Assembly: GCA_003543795.1 (NCBI GenBank)
Contig: DNBE01000146.1
Span: 1 to 6,520 of the forward strand
Source: Sutterella sp.
GTDB taxonomy: Bacteria > Pseudomonadota > Gammaproteobacteria > Burkholderiales > Burkholderiaceae_F
Length of the DNA stretch: 6,520 nt
Reading direction: 5' to 3'
Shown here: piece after piece, positions 1 through 6,520 of the stretch
How the letters are laid out: every line of letters begins with the position of its first letter
Numbering within the stretch: position 1 is the first letter of the stretch
Made by a program: the position numbers and the translations under genes
The notes under the pieces: model-generated
Told to the model about the DNA's origin: nothing
Databases searched by the model: none
What the model saw: the letters and a program-made list of their open reading frames with translations, nothing else

Positions 1-780
1 ACCGACGTCACACAACGCTACGCCGACCAGCAATTGATTCATGAGCAAATGCTTCAAAGTGAGAAGAATTCTCGCTTAATTACGATGGGTGAGATGGCGT
101 CATCCCTTGCCCACGAACTGAATCAACCGTTAACCGCTATCGAAAACTACGCCTTTGTCGTCAAAGGCTTGATGCGGCACGCAGGGGTGCCGGATGAGCA
201 CGAGATGGTGATGAGTATCGATCGTATTAAAGCGCAAGCCGAGAGGGCTGCAGGCATCATCAGTCGCGTGCGAGCTTTCACCAAACGCAGCGAACCCAAA
301 GTCGAAGTCGTCGCGATCGATACGATTATTAATGAGACGTGGGAATTGGCGCTTATTCAAGCCAAGCGCTACCAAGCCAAACTCGCGCACTATGTCGCGC
401 CCGATGTTGAAACCGTTTTTTGTGATCCGATTTTAATCGAGCAGGTCCTTTTAAACCTCATTCGTAACGGGATGGAAGCGGCTTTCGAAGTCCCGCATCG
501 AATTCCAGAAGTGACGCTAACGATTTATCACGACATCGCTAAAAATGTCATTTTCGAGGTTGCGGACAACGGCCCTGGTATTCCCAAAGAATTAAAGAGT
601 CGCCTTTTTGACCCGTTTTATTCGACCAAAGCCTCGGGCATGGGAATGGGGCTTAATATCTGTCGCACGATTGTGGAACTGCACCACGGGCGCTTAACGA
701 TTGAAGATAACGTGCATACGGGTTCGATCTTTAGATTGATGCTCCCGCATAAAAAAGAAACGCGAGACGTCGCTCCATGA
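1..780 (+). CDS. Sensor histidine kinase, C-terminal part (5' end outside window)
   Basis: This is the catalytic half of a two-component sensor kinase, which autophosphorylates a histidine and passes the phosphate to a response regulator. The frame is open to the first base. Its first codons (TDVTQRYADQQL) look like the tail of a PAS/PAC domain, so the TTG at 34 is not the true start. In codons counted from base 1, the H-box LAHELNQPL has its phospho-accepting His at codon 38, the N-box Asn (NLIRNGMEAA) is at 156, the G1 box DNGPGIP begins at 189, the F-box LFDPFYSTK at 202, and the G2 box GMGMGLNI at 213. All ATPase boxes look intact. The H-box resembles the FixL/DctB-type (HPK4) group. The signal sensed is unknown because the sensory region is missing, and no response regulator is visible here. 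It ends by overlapping hrpA by four bases. The kinase call is firm; the subtype is inference. Confidence 0.95.
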   Translation, partial: TDVTQRYADQQLIHEQMLQSEKNSRLITMGEMASSLAHELNQPLTAIENYAFVVKGLMRHAGVPDEHEMVMSIDRIKAQAERAAGIISRVRAFTKRSEPKVEVVAIDTIINETWELALIQAKRYQAKLAHYVAPDVETVFCDPILIEQVLLNLIRNGMEAAFEVPHRIPEVTLTIYHDIAKNVIFEVADNGPGIPKELKSRLFDPFYSTKASGMGMGLNICRTIVELHHGRLTIEDNVHTGSIFRLMLPHKKETRDVAP

Positions 781-3700
781 AAAGTCTCAAAGATGAGTTA
801 ACGCGCTTAAAGCCCGTCATAAAAACGACGGAAAAGCCTAAACCCGCGGCACCCAAAAAAGAAGTCGTAAAGCTCAAAACCGAGAAAGTGAAAGCTTTTC
901 ATTGGGAACCCGCTTCGGGGTTACCCGTGTCAAAAAAAGCGCGCGAAATCATCGAAGTGATTCAAAAGCACCGCGTTTTTATTTTGACGGGCGAAACGGG
1001 CTCGGGGAAATCCACCCAATTACCGAAACTTTGTGTGTTGGCAGGGCGAGGCAAGAAAGCCAAAATCGCCCATACGCAACCGAGACGTATCGCCGCGATT
1101 TCGCTAGCTAACCGCGTATCTGAAGAAATCGGGTCGCCCGTGGGCGAAGCCATCGGCTACCAAGTGCGTTTTCATGAAGAGATTTCGCGCGCAAACCGCG
1201 TGCGGTTTATGACGGACGGTATTTTGCTTGCCCAAACCCAAACGGACGCTCTTCTTAAGGCCTACGACACAATCATTATTGATGAAGCCCACGAGCGAAG
1301 CCTCAATATCGACTTTTTATTAGGGTACTTAAAAACGCTTTTAAAGCGTCGAGATGATTTAAAAGTGATTGTGACCTCGGCCACGATCGACGCCGAACGC
1401 TTTGCCCAACATTTTGCGGATGAAAAAGGAAATCCCGCCCCGATTATTTCGGTTTCGGGGCGCACCTATCCCGTCGAAATCCGTTATCGCCCGATTGAAG
1501 AAACGGACGATGACGAAAACGCGATGATTGACGCGATCGACGATGCCGTTTCCGAACTCGTTCGCGAACGCTCGGGCGATATTCTGGTTTTTCTGCCCGG
1601 CGAAGCCGAAATTCGAACGGTTGCCGAACGGTTAACGGCAACGCAACCTTCGCACTTAGAAATTTTGCCTCTTTACGCGCGATTGTCTGTTGCCAATCAA
1701 GCCCGCGTTTTCCATCCGAGCGGCGCAAGGCGCATTATTTTATCGACCAATGTTGCCGAAACGTCCGTCACGGTTCCCGGTATTCGTTTCGTGGTTGATC
1801 CCGGTCTTGCTCGCGTCAAACGCTACTCATACCGTATGAAAGTCGACCGCCTTTTGGTCGAGCCTGTGAGTCGCGCGGCTTGCGACCAACGAGCGGGTCG
1901 CTGTGGTCGTGTTGCGGACGGTATTTGTATTCGCCTATTTTCTGAAGACGATTACTTAAAGCGCGCGGTTTTTACCGACCCCGAAATTCTTCGCACGAAT
2001 TTAGCGGGCGTTATTCTTCGCATGAAGAATTTACGCTTGGGTGATATCCGCACGTTTGATTTCGTGCAAAAGCCTCCCATGCGAGCGATTGCGGACGGCA
2101 TTTCGCTTCTTTCGGAATTAGGCGCACTTGATAGCGAAGAGTCGCTAACGGAAACGGGACGCCAGATGGCGCAGTTTCCGTTGGACCCCAAGGTAAGCCG
2201 CATGCTTCTTGAAGCAAACCGCAGAGGTTGCTTACGAGAAGTTTTGATTATCGCGTCTGCCCTATCCGTCGAAGAGCCTCGCGAAAGACCCGTTGATGCA
2301 GCAGAAGCGGCAGATGCCGCCCATAAGGCCTTTGCAGACGAAAAAAGCGATTTCATCGCCTTTTTAAATCTCTGGCGCTGGTACGAAAAGGCTTACGCGA
2401 AGCGAGAAACGAATAAAAAGTTCGCGACGGAACTTAAGCGCCGGTTTTTATCCGCCAAACGCATGCGTGAATGGCGAGACGTTCACCGCGAATTGTCTGA
2501 AGTCGTAGCCGACTTTCATTGGCAGGCAAACGACACGGCATCCTCCTTTGAAGAAATCCATATTTCACTTTTGTCGGGCTTACTCGGCAGAGTAGGACAA
2601 AAAATTATCGATGCCGAACCCAAGGCGCCTCCTTATGCCGGAGGCCACGGGGTGAAGTTTTTTATATGGCCCGGATCTTCTCAAGCCAAAAAAGCCAATC
2701 GCTGGGTGATGGCGGACGAACTCGTTGAAACGAGCCGCCTATTCGCGAGAACGGTTGCGGCAATCGACCCCAAATGGATTGAAGTTGTGGGTTCACACTT
2801 GATTCGCAAGACCTATAGCGAACCGCATTGGGAGAAAAAGCCCGCAAGCGTCATGGCGCTTGAACGCGGAACGCTCTACGGGCTTACCGTTTACGCGGGT
2901 CGCAAAGTCAATTATTCCGCAATCGACCCCGCGGTTTCTCGAGAATTACTGATTCGCCAAGGGTTGGTTGAAGGGGAGTTTGAAACGCGAGGCGCGTTTT
3001 TTACCCATAATCGGAAACTCATTGAGCAAATCGAAGCGCTCGAGCATAAAGCGCGCCGCTTTGATTATTTGGTGGACGATGAGACGATTTTCGGGTTTTA
3101 TGACGAAATCATTCCCGAAACGGTCGCAAACGGTGCCGCCTTTGAAGCGTGGCGGAAAAACGCCGAAAAAGAAAACCCGAAAATTCTCTTTCTAACGAAA
3201 GAAAAACTCATGCGTCGTGAAGCTTCAGGGATTACCTACGAGCTTTACCCGAAGGCCTTAACGATTGCGGGAAACCGCATGGCGCTTTCCTATCACTTTG
3301 AGCCGGGTAGCCCCAAAGACGGCGTAACGTTGGCGCTTCCCTTAGCGGCGATTGCGACGGTAAACGAAAAATCTCTTTCGTGGTTAGTCCCGGGGATGAT
3401 ACGAGAAAAAGTCGCTGCTTTGCTCAAATCTTTGCCTCAACGCTATCGGCGAAACTTCGTCCCCGTCGAAGACTACGCGACGGGCTTTATGAAGCGGCAC
3501 GGCAAAGACTTCGGCGTGCGTGATTTAATCGCCGTTTTAATTGAAGACATTTTTGAAGAAAAAGCGATTCGCGTAACGGAATCCGACTTCAAAACGGAAA
3601 ATCTCGCGAAGCACCTTTTCATGAATTACAAGATTGTTGACGAATCGGGGCGCCAACTCGATATGGGGCGAAATCTCGCGGAACTCAAAGCCCGCCTTGC

Positions 3701-4634
3701 GGACGAAATTCGTAAGTCCTACGAAACCGTGACGGTGACAGATGACGCTGGCGAAGAATTGGCCGAAGAAATTACCGATTGGTCTTTCGGTGATTTACCC
3801 GAAATCATGGAAGTCAGGCGCCGTAACGTCACGATGATCGGTTACCCCGCGTTGGTTGACCGAGGGAAATTTTGCACGATTGAGGTCTTTGATGAGAAGG
3901 CGGCAGCGGACGCCGCGCACTTAACGGGTCTTGTCAGACTCATTATGTTGGCTTTGCCCGAACAAATGAAGTACGCAAGAAAAAATCTTCGGGAACTTCA
4001 AGACGCCTACTTAAAGATGCTCGATATTCCGATTCTCGGGAAATGCTTTACGGATTTCGAGGCGCTTGTCGACGAAACGTTAACGCTAACCATCACGCAG
4101 TCGGCGTTAACGGGGGAATTGCCGGTCAATGCCGAAGCGTTTCAAAAAACGCTGGATACCGTTCGCTCGAAATTAAATTTGATTGCCACAGACGTTGCTC
4201 AACTCATTAAAAGTATTGTCGCTGAAGCCCAAAACGCGAGTCGGGCACTTAAGACCGTCAAAGACGCGGATGTCGTTAAAGACGTTACGGAAGAATTTTC
4301 GTGGTTATTTGCTTCGCAATTTTTAACGCAGACGCCCTTAACGAACCTTAGGCACTATCCGCGATACCTCAAAGCCGTGTCCGTGCGGCTTGAGAAACTT
4401 CGCGAAAACCGCGAAGAAGACGCTAAAAAGATGTTTGAAGTGAAGCGCTTTGTGACCCTTTACGAGCGCGAAATCGCGCTTCGGAAAGGCTTTACCGATA
4501 CGAAATTAGAAGACTTTCGATGGATGGTCGAGGAATTACGCGTTTCGCTTTTCGCGCAAAGGTTAAAGACGCCTTTCCCGGTTTCGGTTAAACGACTCGA
4601 TAAAGTTTGGCAATCCATTAAGTACGGCGCTTAA
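777..4634 (+). CDS. hrpA: ATP-dependent RNA helicase HrpA (DEAH-box)
   Basis: HrpA is a cytoplasmic 3'-5' DEAH-box RNA helicase; in E. coli it has been linked to fimbrial mRNA processing and to rescue of stalled, collided ribosomes. At 1285 residues it is close to the E. coli length of about 1300. Visible motifs are Walker A GETGSGKS (72-79), DEAH (169-172), SAT (201-203), TNVAETS (324-330) and motif VI QRAGRCGR (371-378). The helicase core is followed by an HA2/ratchet region (about 440-540), an OB-fold region (about 595-680) and the long DUF3418 region from about 682 (SEPHWEKK) to the end, where WMVEELRVSLFAQRL is typical of HrpA. The first 50 or so residues are Lys/Pro-rich and unlike E. 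coli. The ATG at 777 lies inside the ATGA overlap with the kinase stop; no strong Shine-Dalgarno precedes it, so translational coupling is likely. No frameshift or missing catalytic residue is seen. Confidence 0.97.
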   Translation: MKSLKDELTRLKPVIKTTEKPKPAAPKKEVVKLKTEKVKAFHWEPASGLPVSKKAREIIEVIQKHRVFILTGETGSGKSTQLPKLCVLAGRGKKAKIAHTQPRRIAAISLANRVSEEIGSPVGEAIGYQVRFHEEISRANRVRFMTDGILLAQTQTDALLKAYDTIIIDEAHERSLNIDFLLGYLKTLLKRRDDLKVIVTSATIDAERFAQHFADEKGNPAPIISVSGRTYPVEIRYRPIEETDDDENAMIDAIDDAVSELVRERSGDILVFLPGEAEIRTVAERLTATQPSHLEILPLYARLSVANQARVFHPSGARRIILSTNVAETSVTVPGIRFVVDPGLARVKRYSYRMKVDRLLVEPVSRAACDQRAGRCGRVADGICIRLFSEDDYLKRAVFTDPEILRTNLAGVILRMKNLRLGDIRTFDFVQKPPMRAIADGISLLSELGALDSEESLTETGRQMAQFPLDPKVSRMLLEANRRGCLREVLIIASALSVEEPRERPVDAAEAADAAHKAFADEKSDFIAFLNLWRWYEKAYAKRETNKKFATELKRRFLSAKRMREWRDVHRELSEVVADFHWQANDTASSFEEIHISLLSGLLGRVGQKIIDAEPKAPPYAGGHGVKFFIWPGSSQAKKANRWVMADELVETSRLFARTVAAIDPKWIEVVGSHLIRKTYSEPHWEKKPASVMALERGTLYGLTVYAGRKVNYSAIDPAVSRELLIRQGLVEGEFETRGAFFTHNRKLIEQIEALEHKARRFDYLVDDETIFGFYDEIIPETVANGAAFEAWRKNAEKENPKILFLTKEKLMRREASGITYELYPKALTIAGNRMALSYHFEPGSPKDGVTLALPLAAIATVNEKSLSWLVPGMIREKVAALLKSLPQRYRRNFVPVEDYATGFMKRHGKDFGVRDLIAVLIEDIFEEKAIRVTESDFKTENLAKHLFMNYKIVDESGRQLDMGRNLAELKARLADEIRKSYETVTVTDDAGEELAEEITDWSFGDLPEIMEVRRRNVTMIGYPALVDRGKFCTIEVFDEKAAADAAHLTGLVRLIMLALPEQMKYARKNLRELQDAYLKMLDIPILGKCFTDFEALVDETLTLTITQSALTGELPVNAEAFQKTLDTVRSKLNLIATDVAQLIKSIVAEAQNASRALKTVKDADVVKDVTEEFSWLFASQFLTQTPLTNLRHYPRYLKAVSVRLEKLRENREEDAKKMFEVKRFVTLYEREIALRKGFTDTKLEDFRWMVEELRVSLFAQRLKTPFPVSVKRLDKVWQSIKYGA

Positions 4635-4663
4635 ACGCGTCCTTCATTTCAAAGAAGCGAGAT

Positions 4664-4683
4664 AGACGCTTTCAGACGCTTCG
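4664..4683. repeat. Two tandem 10-bp repeats after hrpA
   Basis: AGACGCTT occurs at 4664-4671 and again at 4674-4681, two direct copies spaced exactly one helical turn apart. The same core occurs inverted upstream as GAAGCG (4654-4659), which can pair with CGCTTC at 4677-4682. The copies lie just before the promoter-like hexamers and could be operator half-sites, or merely part of the hrpA 3' untranslated region. Function is not shown by the sequence, and two short copies may be chance. Confidence 0.35.
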
Positions 4684-4721
4684 AGGATATTTGACTACAA
4701 TTACGAGGTTGCGGCTAAACT
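4671..4721 (+). promoter_or_regulatory. Possible sigma-70 promoter region for the iron-sulfur gene
   Basis: Two overlapping candidates are seen. One has a good -10, TACAAT (4696-4701, five of six matches), with a poor -35, TTCAGA (4671-4676), at a long 19-base spacing. The other has a good -35, TTGACT (4691-4696), with a weak -10, TAAACT (4716-4721), also 19 bases apart. Either would place the transcript start inside or just before the terminator hairpin, which is awkward. A start site for the downstream gene is expected somewhere in this gap, but this placement is a weak inference. Confidence 0.25.
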
Positions 4722-4740
4722 AGGACCGCAAGCTTTTTTT
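4705..4740 (+). terminator. Rho-independent terminator after hrpA
   Basis: TTGCGG (4709-4714) pairs perfectly with CCGCAA (4726-4731). Inside the loop CTA (4715-4717) can also pair with TAG (4721-4723) around AAC, and below the stem a few more pairs form across a G-G mismatch. A run of seven T (4734-4740) follows two bases after the stem. This is the standard form of an intrinsic terminator, about 75 bases after the hrpA stop, and probably ends the kinase-hrpA transcript. The stem is short, so some read-through into the next gene is possible. Confidence 0.7.
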
Positions 4741-4766
4741 CCTTGGTTATCGAGAGCTAAGGAAAA
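4737..4766 (+). other. Second hairpin in the leader before the iron-sulfur gene
   Basis: TTTTCCTT (4737-4744) and AAGGAAAA (4759-4766) form a perfect 8-bp inverted repeat, extended inward by one G-T wobble and one G-C pair to ten pairs around a ten-base loop (4747-4756). Its 5' arm reuses the last four T of the preceding terminator tract. The 3' arm contains AAGGA, and it could pair instead with TTTTTC at 4772-4777. A T5 run follows five bases after the stem, too far for a convincing second terminator. The structure is clear in sequence; any regulatory role is unproven. Confidence 0.5.
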
Positions 4767-4796
4767 CGAAATTTTTCTCTTAACCCTTCATTTTTT

Positions 4797-6520
4797 ATGC
4801 CCGTTCGCGAAACCTTTTGGAATATTCCTTTTGAGATTCAAATCGGCTTTTACGCGGCTAGCGTTATCGCGACGCTGATTTTCGCGTGGGGTGTGAAGCT
4901 TTCTTTTGACTTATACGCGAAAGGCCCCAAAAAGCGCCAAGGCGGCAACTTCGCGACTCGCTTTAAAACGCTTTGGCAAGATATCTTTTTGCAGCGAAGG
5001 ATCCTAAAGCGCCCCGCGGGCATTTTGCACGCGGCGATCTTTTTTACGTTTGTCCTTTTATTTATCGGAACGGCTTTGGCAACGCTCGATTGGGATCTCG
5101 CGAAACCTTTGGGGTTAAGGCTTTTAGCGGGGAAAACGTATCTCATCTATAAAGTCGTTCTCGAAATCGCGGGCGTGACGGCAATCGCGGCCGTCGGTTT
5201 AAGTCTTGTGCGGCGCTTCGGGCTTATGACGAAGCGAGATAAGAAGCCTGGCATCTTTTGCCTTATGGTTTTTCTTCTTTTTATTCTTATCTCAGGCTTT
5301 TTCTTAGAAGCCCTTCGCGTCGCGGCACTAAACCCCGATTGGGCCTATTTAACACCCGTCGGGCTTTTCATCGCGGATACGCTTTTGGACGGTCTTTCTC
5401 TTGATGCCTTATCGACCCTTCATGTATGGACGTGGCTCATCCACGGCGTTGCGGGACTCGTTTGCGTTGCGCTTATTCCGTTTACCTTTTTAGAGCACGT
5501 CTATAAAGTCCCCGTTTCCGTTTTTTGGAGACGATTAACTGCTAAAGGCTTTCTCGAAATCATTCCCGATATGGAAGAAGCCGAAGCGTTCGGGCTATCC
5601 AAAGTCTCGCAGATGACCGATACGCAGCGCATCATGGTTTCGGCTTGTACGGGATGCGCGAGATGCACCGACGTGTGCCCGGCGTTAGCGGCAGGCGCGC
5701 CTTTAGATCCGAGGCGTTTGGTCGAAGGCTTGAAAAATGCCTTAGCTTCAGGCGAAGACACGAATTTGGAGGCCTTCGTTTCGCGCGAAGCATTGAAAAC
5801 CTGTTCGACGTGCGGCGCGTGCTACCAAGCTTGTCCCGCTCGTATCGATATTCCGACCTTGGTTGTGGAATTAAGGCGGCATTTGGCCTTAGAAGAAGGG
5901 GATTTTGACGCAGGGGTGAGAACCGCGATTGAGGCAAGTACCTCTGTCGGAAACCCCTTCGGGATGGCGCCCTCGACTCGTTTTGATTGGGCCAAAGATT
6001 TGGATGTGCCTTTTGCGCGTGAAGGCGACTTCTATGACATTCTCTTTTGGGTCGGCTGCCAAGCTAGCCTTGATACGAGAGCGCGCGACATCGCGCGCGC
6101 TATGGTGAAAATTTTGCGAGCGGCGGGCGTTAATTTCGCCGTGATGGCTGAAGAGCGGTGTCTAGAAGACTTCGCTCGTCGCGCGGGCGAAGAATATGTC
6201 TTTGTCACGGCTGCCGAAGAAAATATCGCAAACTTAAAGAAGTATCGTTTTAGACACCTTTTGACGACCTGCCCGCACTGCTTTAATACGCTTAAAAACG
6301 AATACCCGGCCTTGGGAGGCGACTTTTCCGTGGTTCATCACACGACTTTTATCGCACAGATGATCGATAGCGGCCGCTTGAAACTCAAAACGGGTGTGCC
6401 CTTAGGGACGATTGCGATTCACGACCCTTGCTACTTAGCGCGCTATAACGATTCGACGGGCTCGATTAGAAAAGCGCTTGACGCAATCGACGGCACACGG
6501 CGCGCCGAAGTCACAAACCG
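4797..6520 (+). CDS. Membrane iron-sulfur oxidoreductase: NarI-like cytochrome b fused to HdrD-type Fe-S/CCG domains (EtfD-like), 3' end outside window
   Basis: This probably moves electrons between a cytoplasmic donor, such as electron-transfer flavoprotein, and membrane quinone. The frame is open from ATG 4797 to the window edge (574 codons). The N-terminal part has about five membrane helices (near 14-36, 75-96, 114-138, 151-173, 207-233). H78, H209, H216 and H234 are candidate b-heme ligands, as in NarI-like domains. Two [4Fe-4S] motifs follow, with C284/C287/C290/C294 and C336/C339/C342/C346. The first CCG domain has C421, C455 and C492/C495 (TTCPHCFNTLKNEYP); the second begins at HDPCYLARYN (C545) and is cut off. 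The EtfD/FadF family is usually about 650-700 residues, so roughly 100 are missing. TAA at 4758 is the nearest upstream in-frame stop, and no other start codon lies between it and 4797. No Shine-Dalgarno is visible. Alternatives are DsrMK-, HdrDE- or Tmc-like modules; ETF genes, the best test, are not in view. Confidence 0.88.
   Translation, partial: MPVRETFWNIPFEIQIGFYAASVIATLIFAWGVKLSFDLYAKGPKKRQGGNFATRFKTLWQDIFLQRRILKRPAGILHAAIFFTFVLLFIGTALATLDWDLAKPLGLRLLAGKTYLIYKVVLEIAGVTAIAAVGLSLVRRFGLMTKRDKKPGIFCLMVFLLFILISGFFLEALRVAALNPDWAYLTPVGLFIADTLLDGLSLDALSTLHVWTWLIHGVAGLVCVALIPFTFLEHVYKVPVSVFWRRLTAKGFLEIIPDMEEAEAFGLSKVSQMTDTQRIMVSACTGCARCTDVCPALAAGAPLDPRRLVEGLKNALASGEDTNLEAFVSREALKTCSTCGACYQACPARIDIPTLVVELRRHLALEEGDFDAGVRTAIEASTSVGNPFGMAPSTRFDWAKDLDVPFAREGDFYDILFWVGCQASLDTRARDIARAMVKILRAAGVNFAVMAEERCLEDFARRAGEEYVFVTAAEENIANLKKYRFRHLLTTCPHCFNTLKNEYPALGGDFSVVHHTTFIAQMIDSGRLKLKTGVPLGTIAIHDPCYLARYNDSTGSIRKALDAIDGTRRAEVTN

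Noticed and set aside
34..36. TTG at 34 as the kinase start codon
   Set aside because: The frame stays open to base 1 and the preceding codons read as the end of a PAS/PAC domain, so the gene begins before the window.
1952..2356. 134-codon open frame on the minus strand inside hrpA
   Set aside because: It lies wholly antisense to strongly conserved HrpA sequence, shows no recognisable motif, and has a composition expected of a shadow frame.
4759..4777. Second terminator formed by the hairpin at 4737-4766 plus T5
   Set aside because: Five bases (CGAAA) separate the stem from the T run, and the run is short, so termination there is unlikely. On the minus strand no T tract follows the hairpin either.
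4850..5146. 98-codon minus-strand open frame
   Set aside because: It is antisense to the membrane helices of the iron-sulfur protein; no domain or ribosome binding site supports it.
5632..5937. Antisense and alternate-frame open frames over the Fe-S motifs
   Set aside because: The plus-strand frame carries both intact cysteine motifs of the iron-sulfur protein; the others have low-complexity Arg-rich products and no motifs.
1..6520. Mobile element, CRISPR, tRNA or rRNA, defence system
   Set aside because: No transposase, terminal repeats, spaced repeat array, tRNA cloverleaf or defence domain was found; coding density and style are uniform across the three genes.

Overview
The window reads as ordinary bacterial chromosome: three forward-strand genes filling almost all of it, with one 162-base gap between the second and third. 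A full-length HrpA helicase with its long C-terminal DUF3418 region points to a proteobacterium (actinobacteria also carry this form). The HrpA follows the E. coli protein from the Walker A region to the C-terminus. The histidine kinase H-box and the mid-range base composition, rich in TTA and CTT leucine codons, would suit a betaproteobacterium, possibly a Sutterellaceae-like gut lineage. That taxonomic guess is inference and is weakly held.

Layout. Bases 1-780 are the C-terminal part of a sensor histidine kinase; its sensory N-terminus lies before the window. Its TGA stop overlaps the ATG of hrpA by four bases (ATGA), so the two are probably co-transcribed and translationally coupled. hrpA (777-4634) is an intact 1285-residue DEAH-box RNA helicase. 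Bases 4635-4796 hold a 10-bp tandem repeat, weak promoter-like hexamers, a good intrinsic terminator hairpin with a seven-T tract, and a second perfect hairpin ahead of the next gene. From 4797 to the window edge an open frame of at least 574 codons encodes a membrane iron-sulfur protein: a NarI-like cytochrome b domain, two [4Fe-4S] motifs, and HdrB/HdrD-type CCG cysteine domains. This is the architecture of EtfD/FadF-like electron-transfer flavoprotein:quinone oxidoreductases and of DsrMK/HdrDE-like modules. The gene is cut by the window end.

How they work together. The kinase and helicase look like one transcription unit, although no functional link between them is established. The iron-sulfur oxidoreductase is separated by the terminator and is probably its own unit, passing electrons between a cytoplasmic donor and the quinone pool. 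I see no mobile element, CRISPR array, tRNA or rRNA, and no clear previously undescribed system. The points most worth a second look are the kinase-helicase overlap, the structured leader of the iron-sulfur gene, and the altered first CCG domain of that protein.
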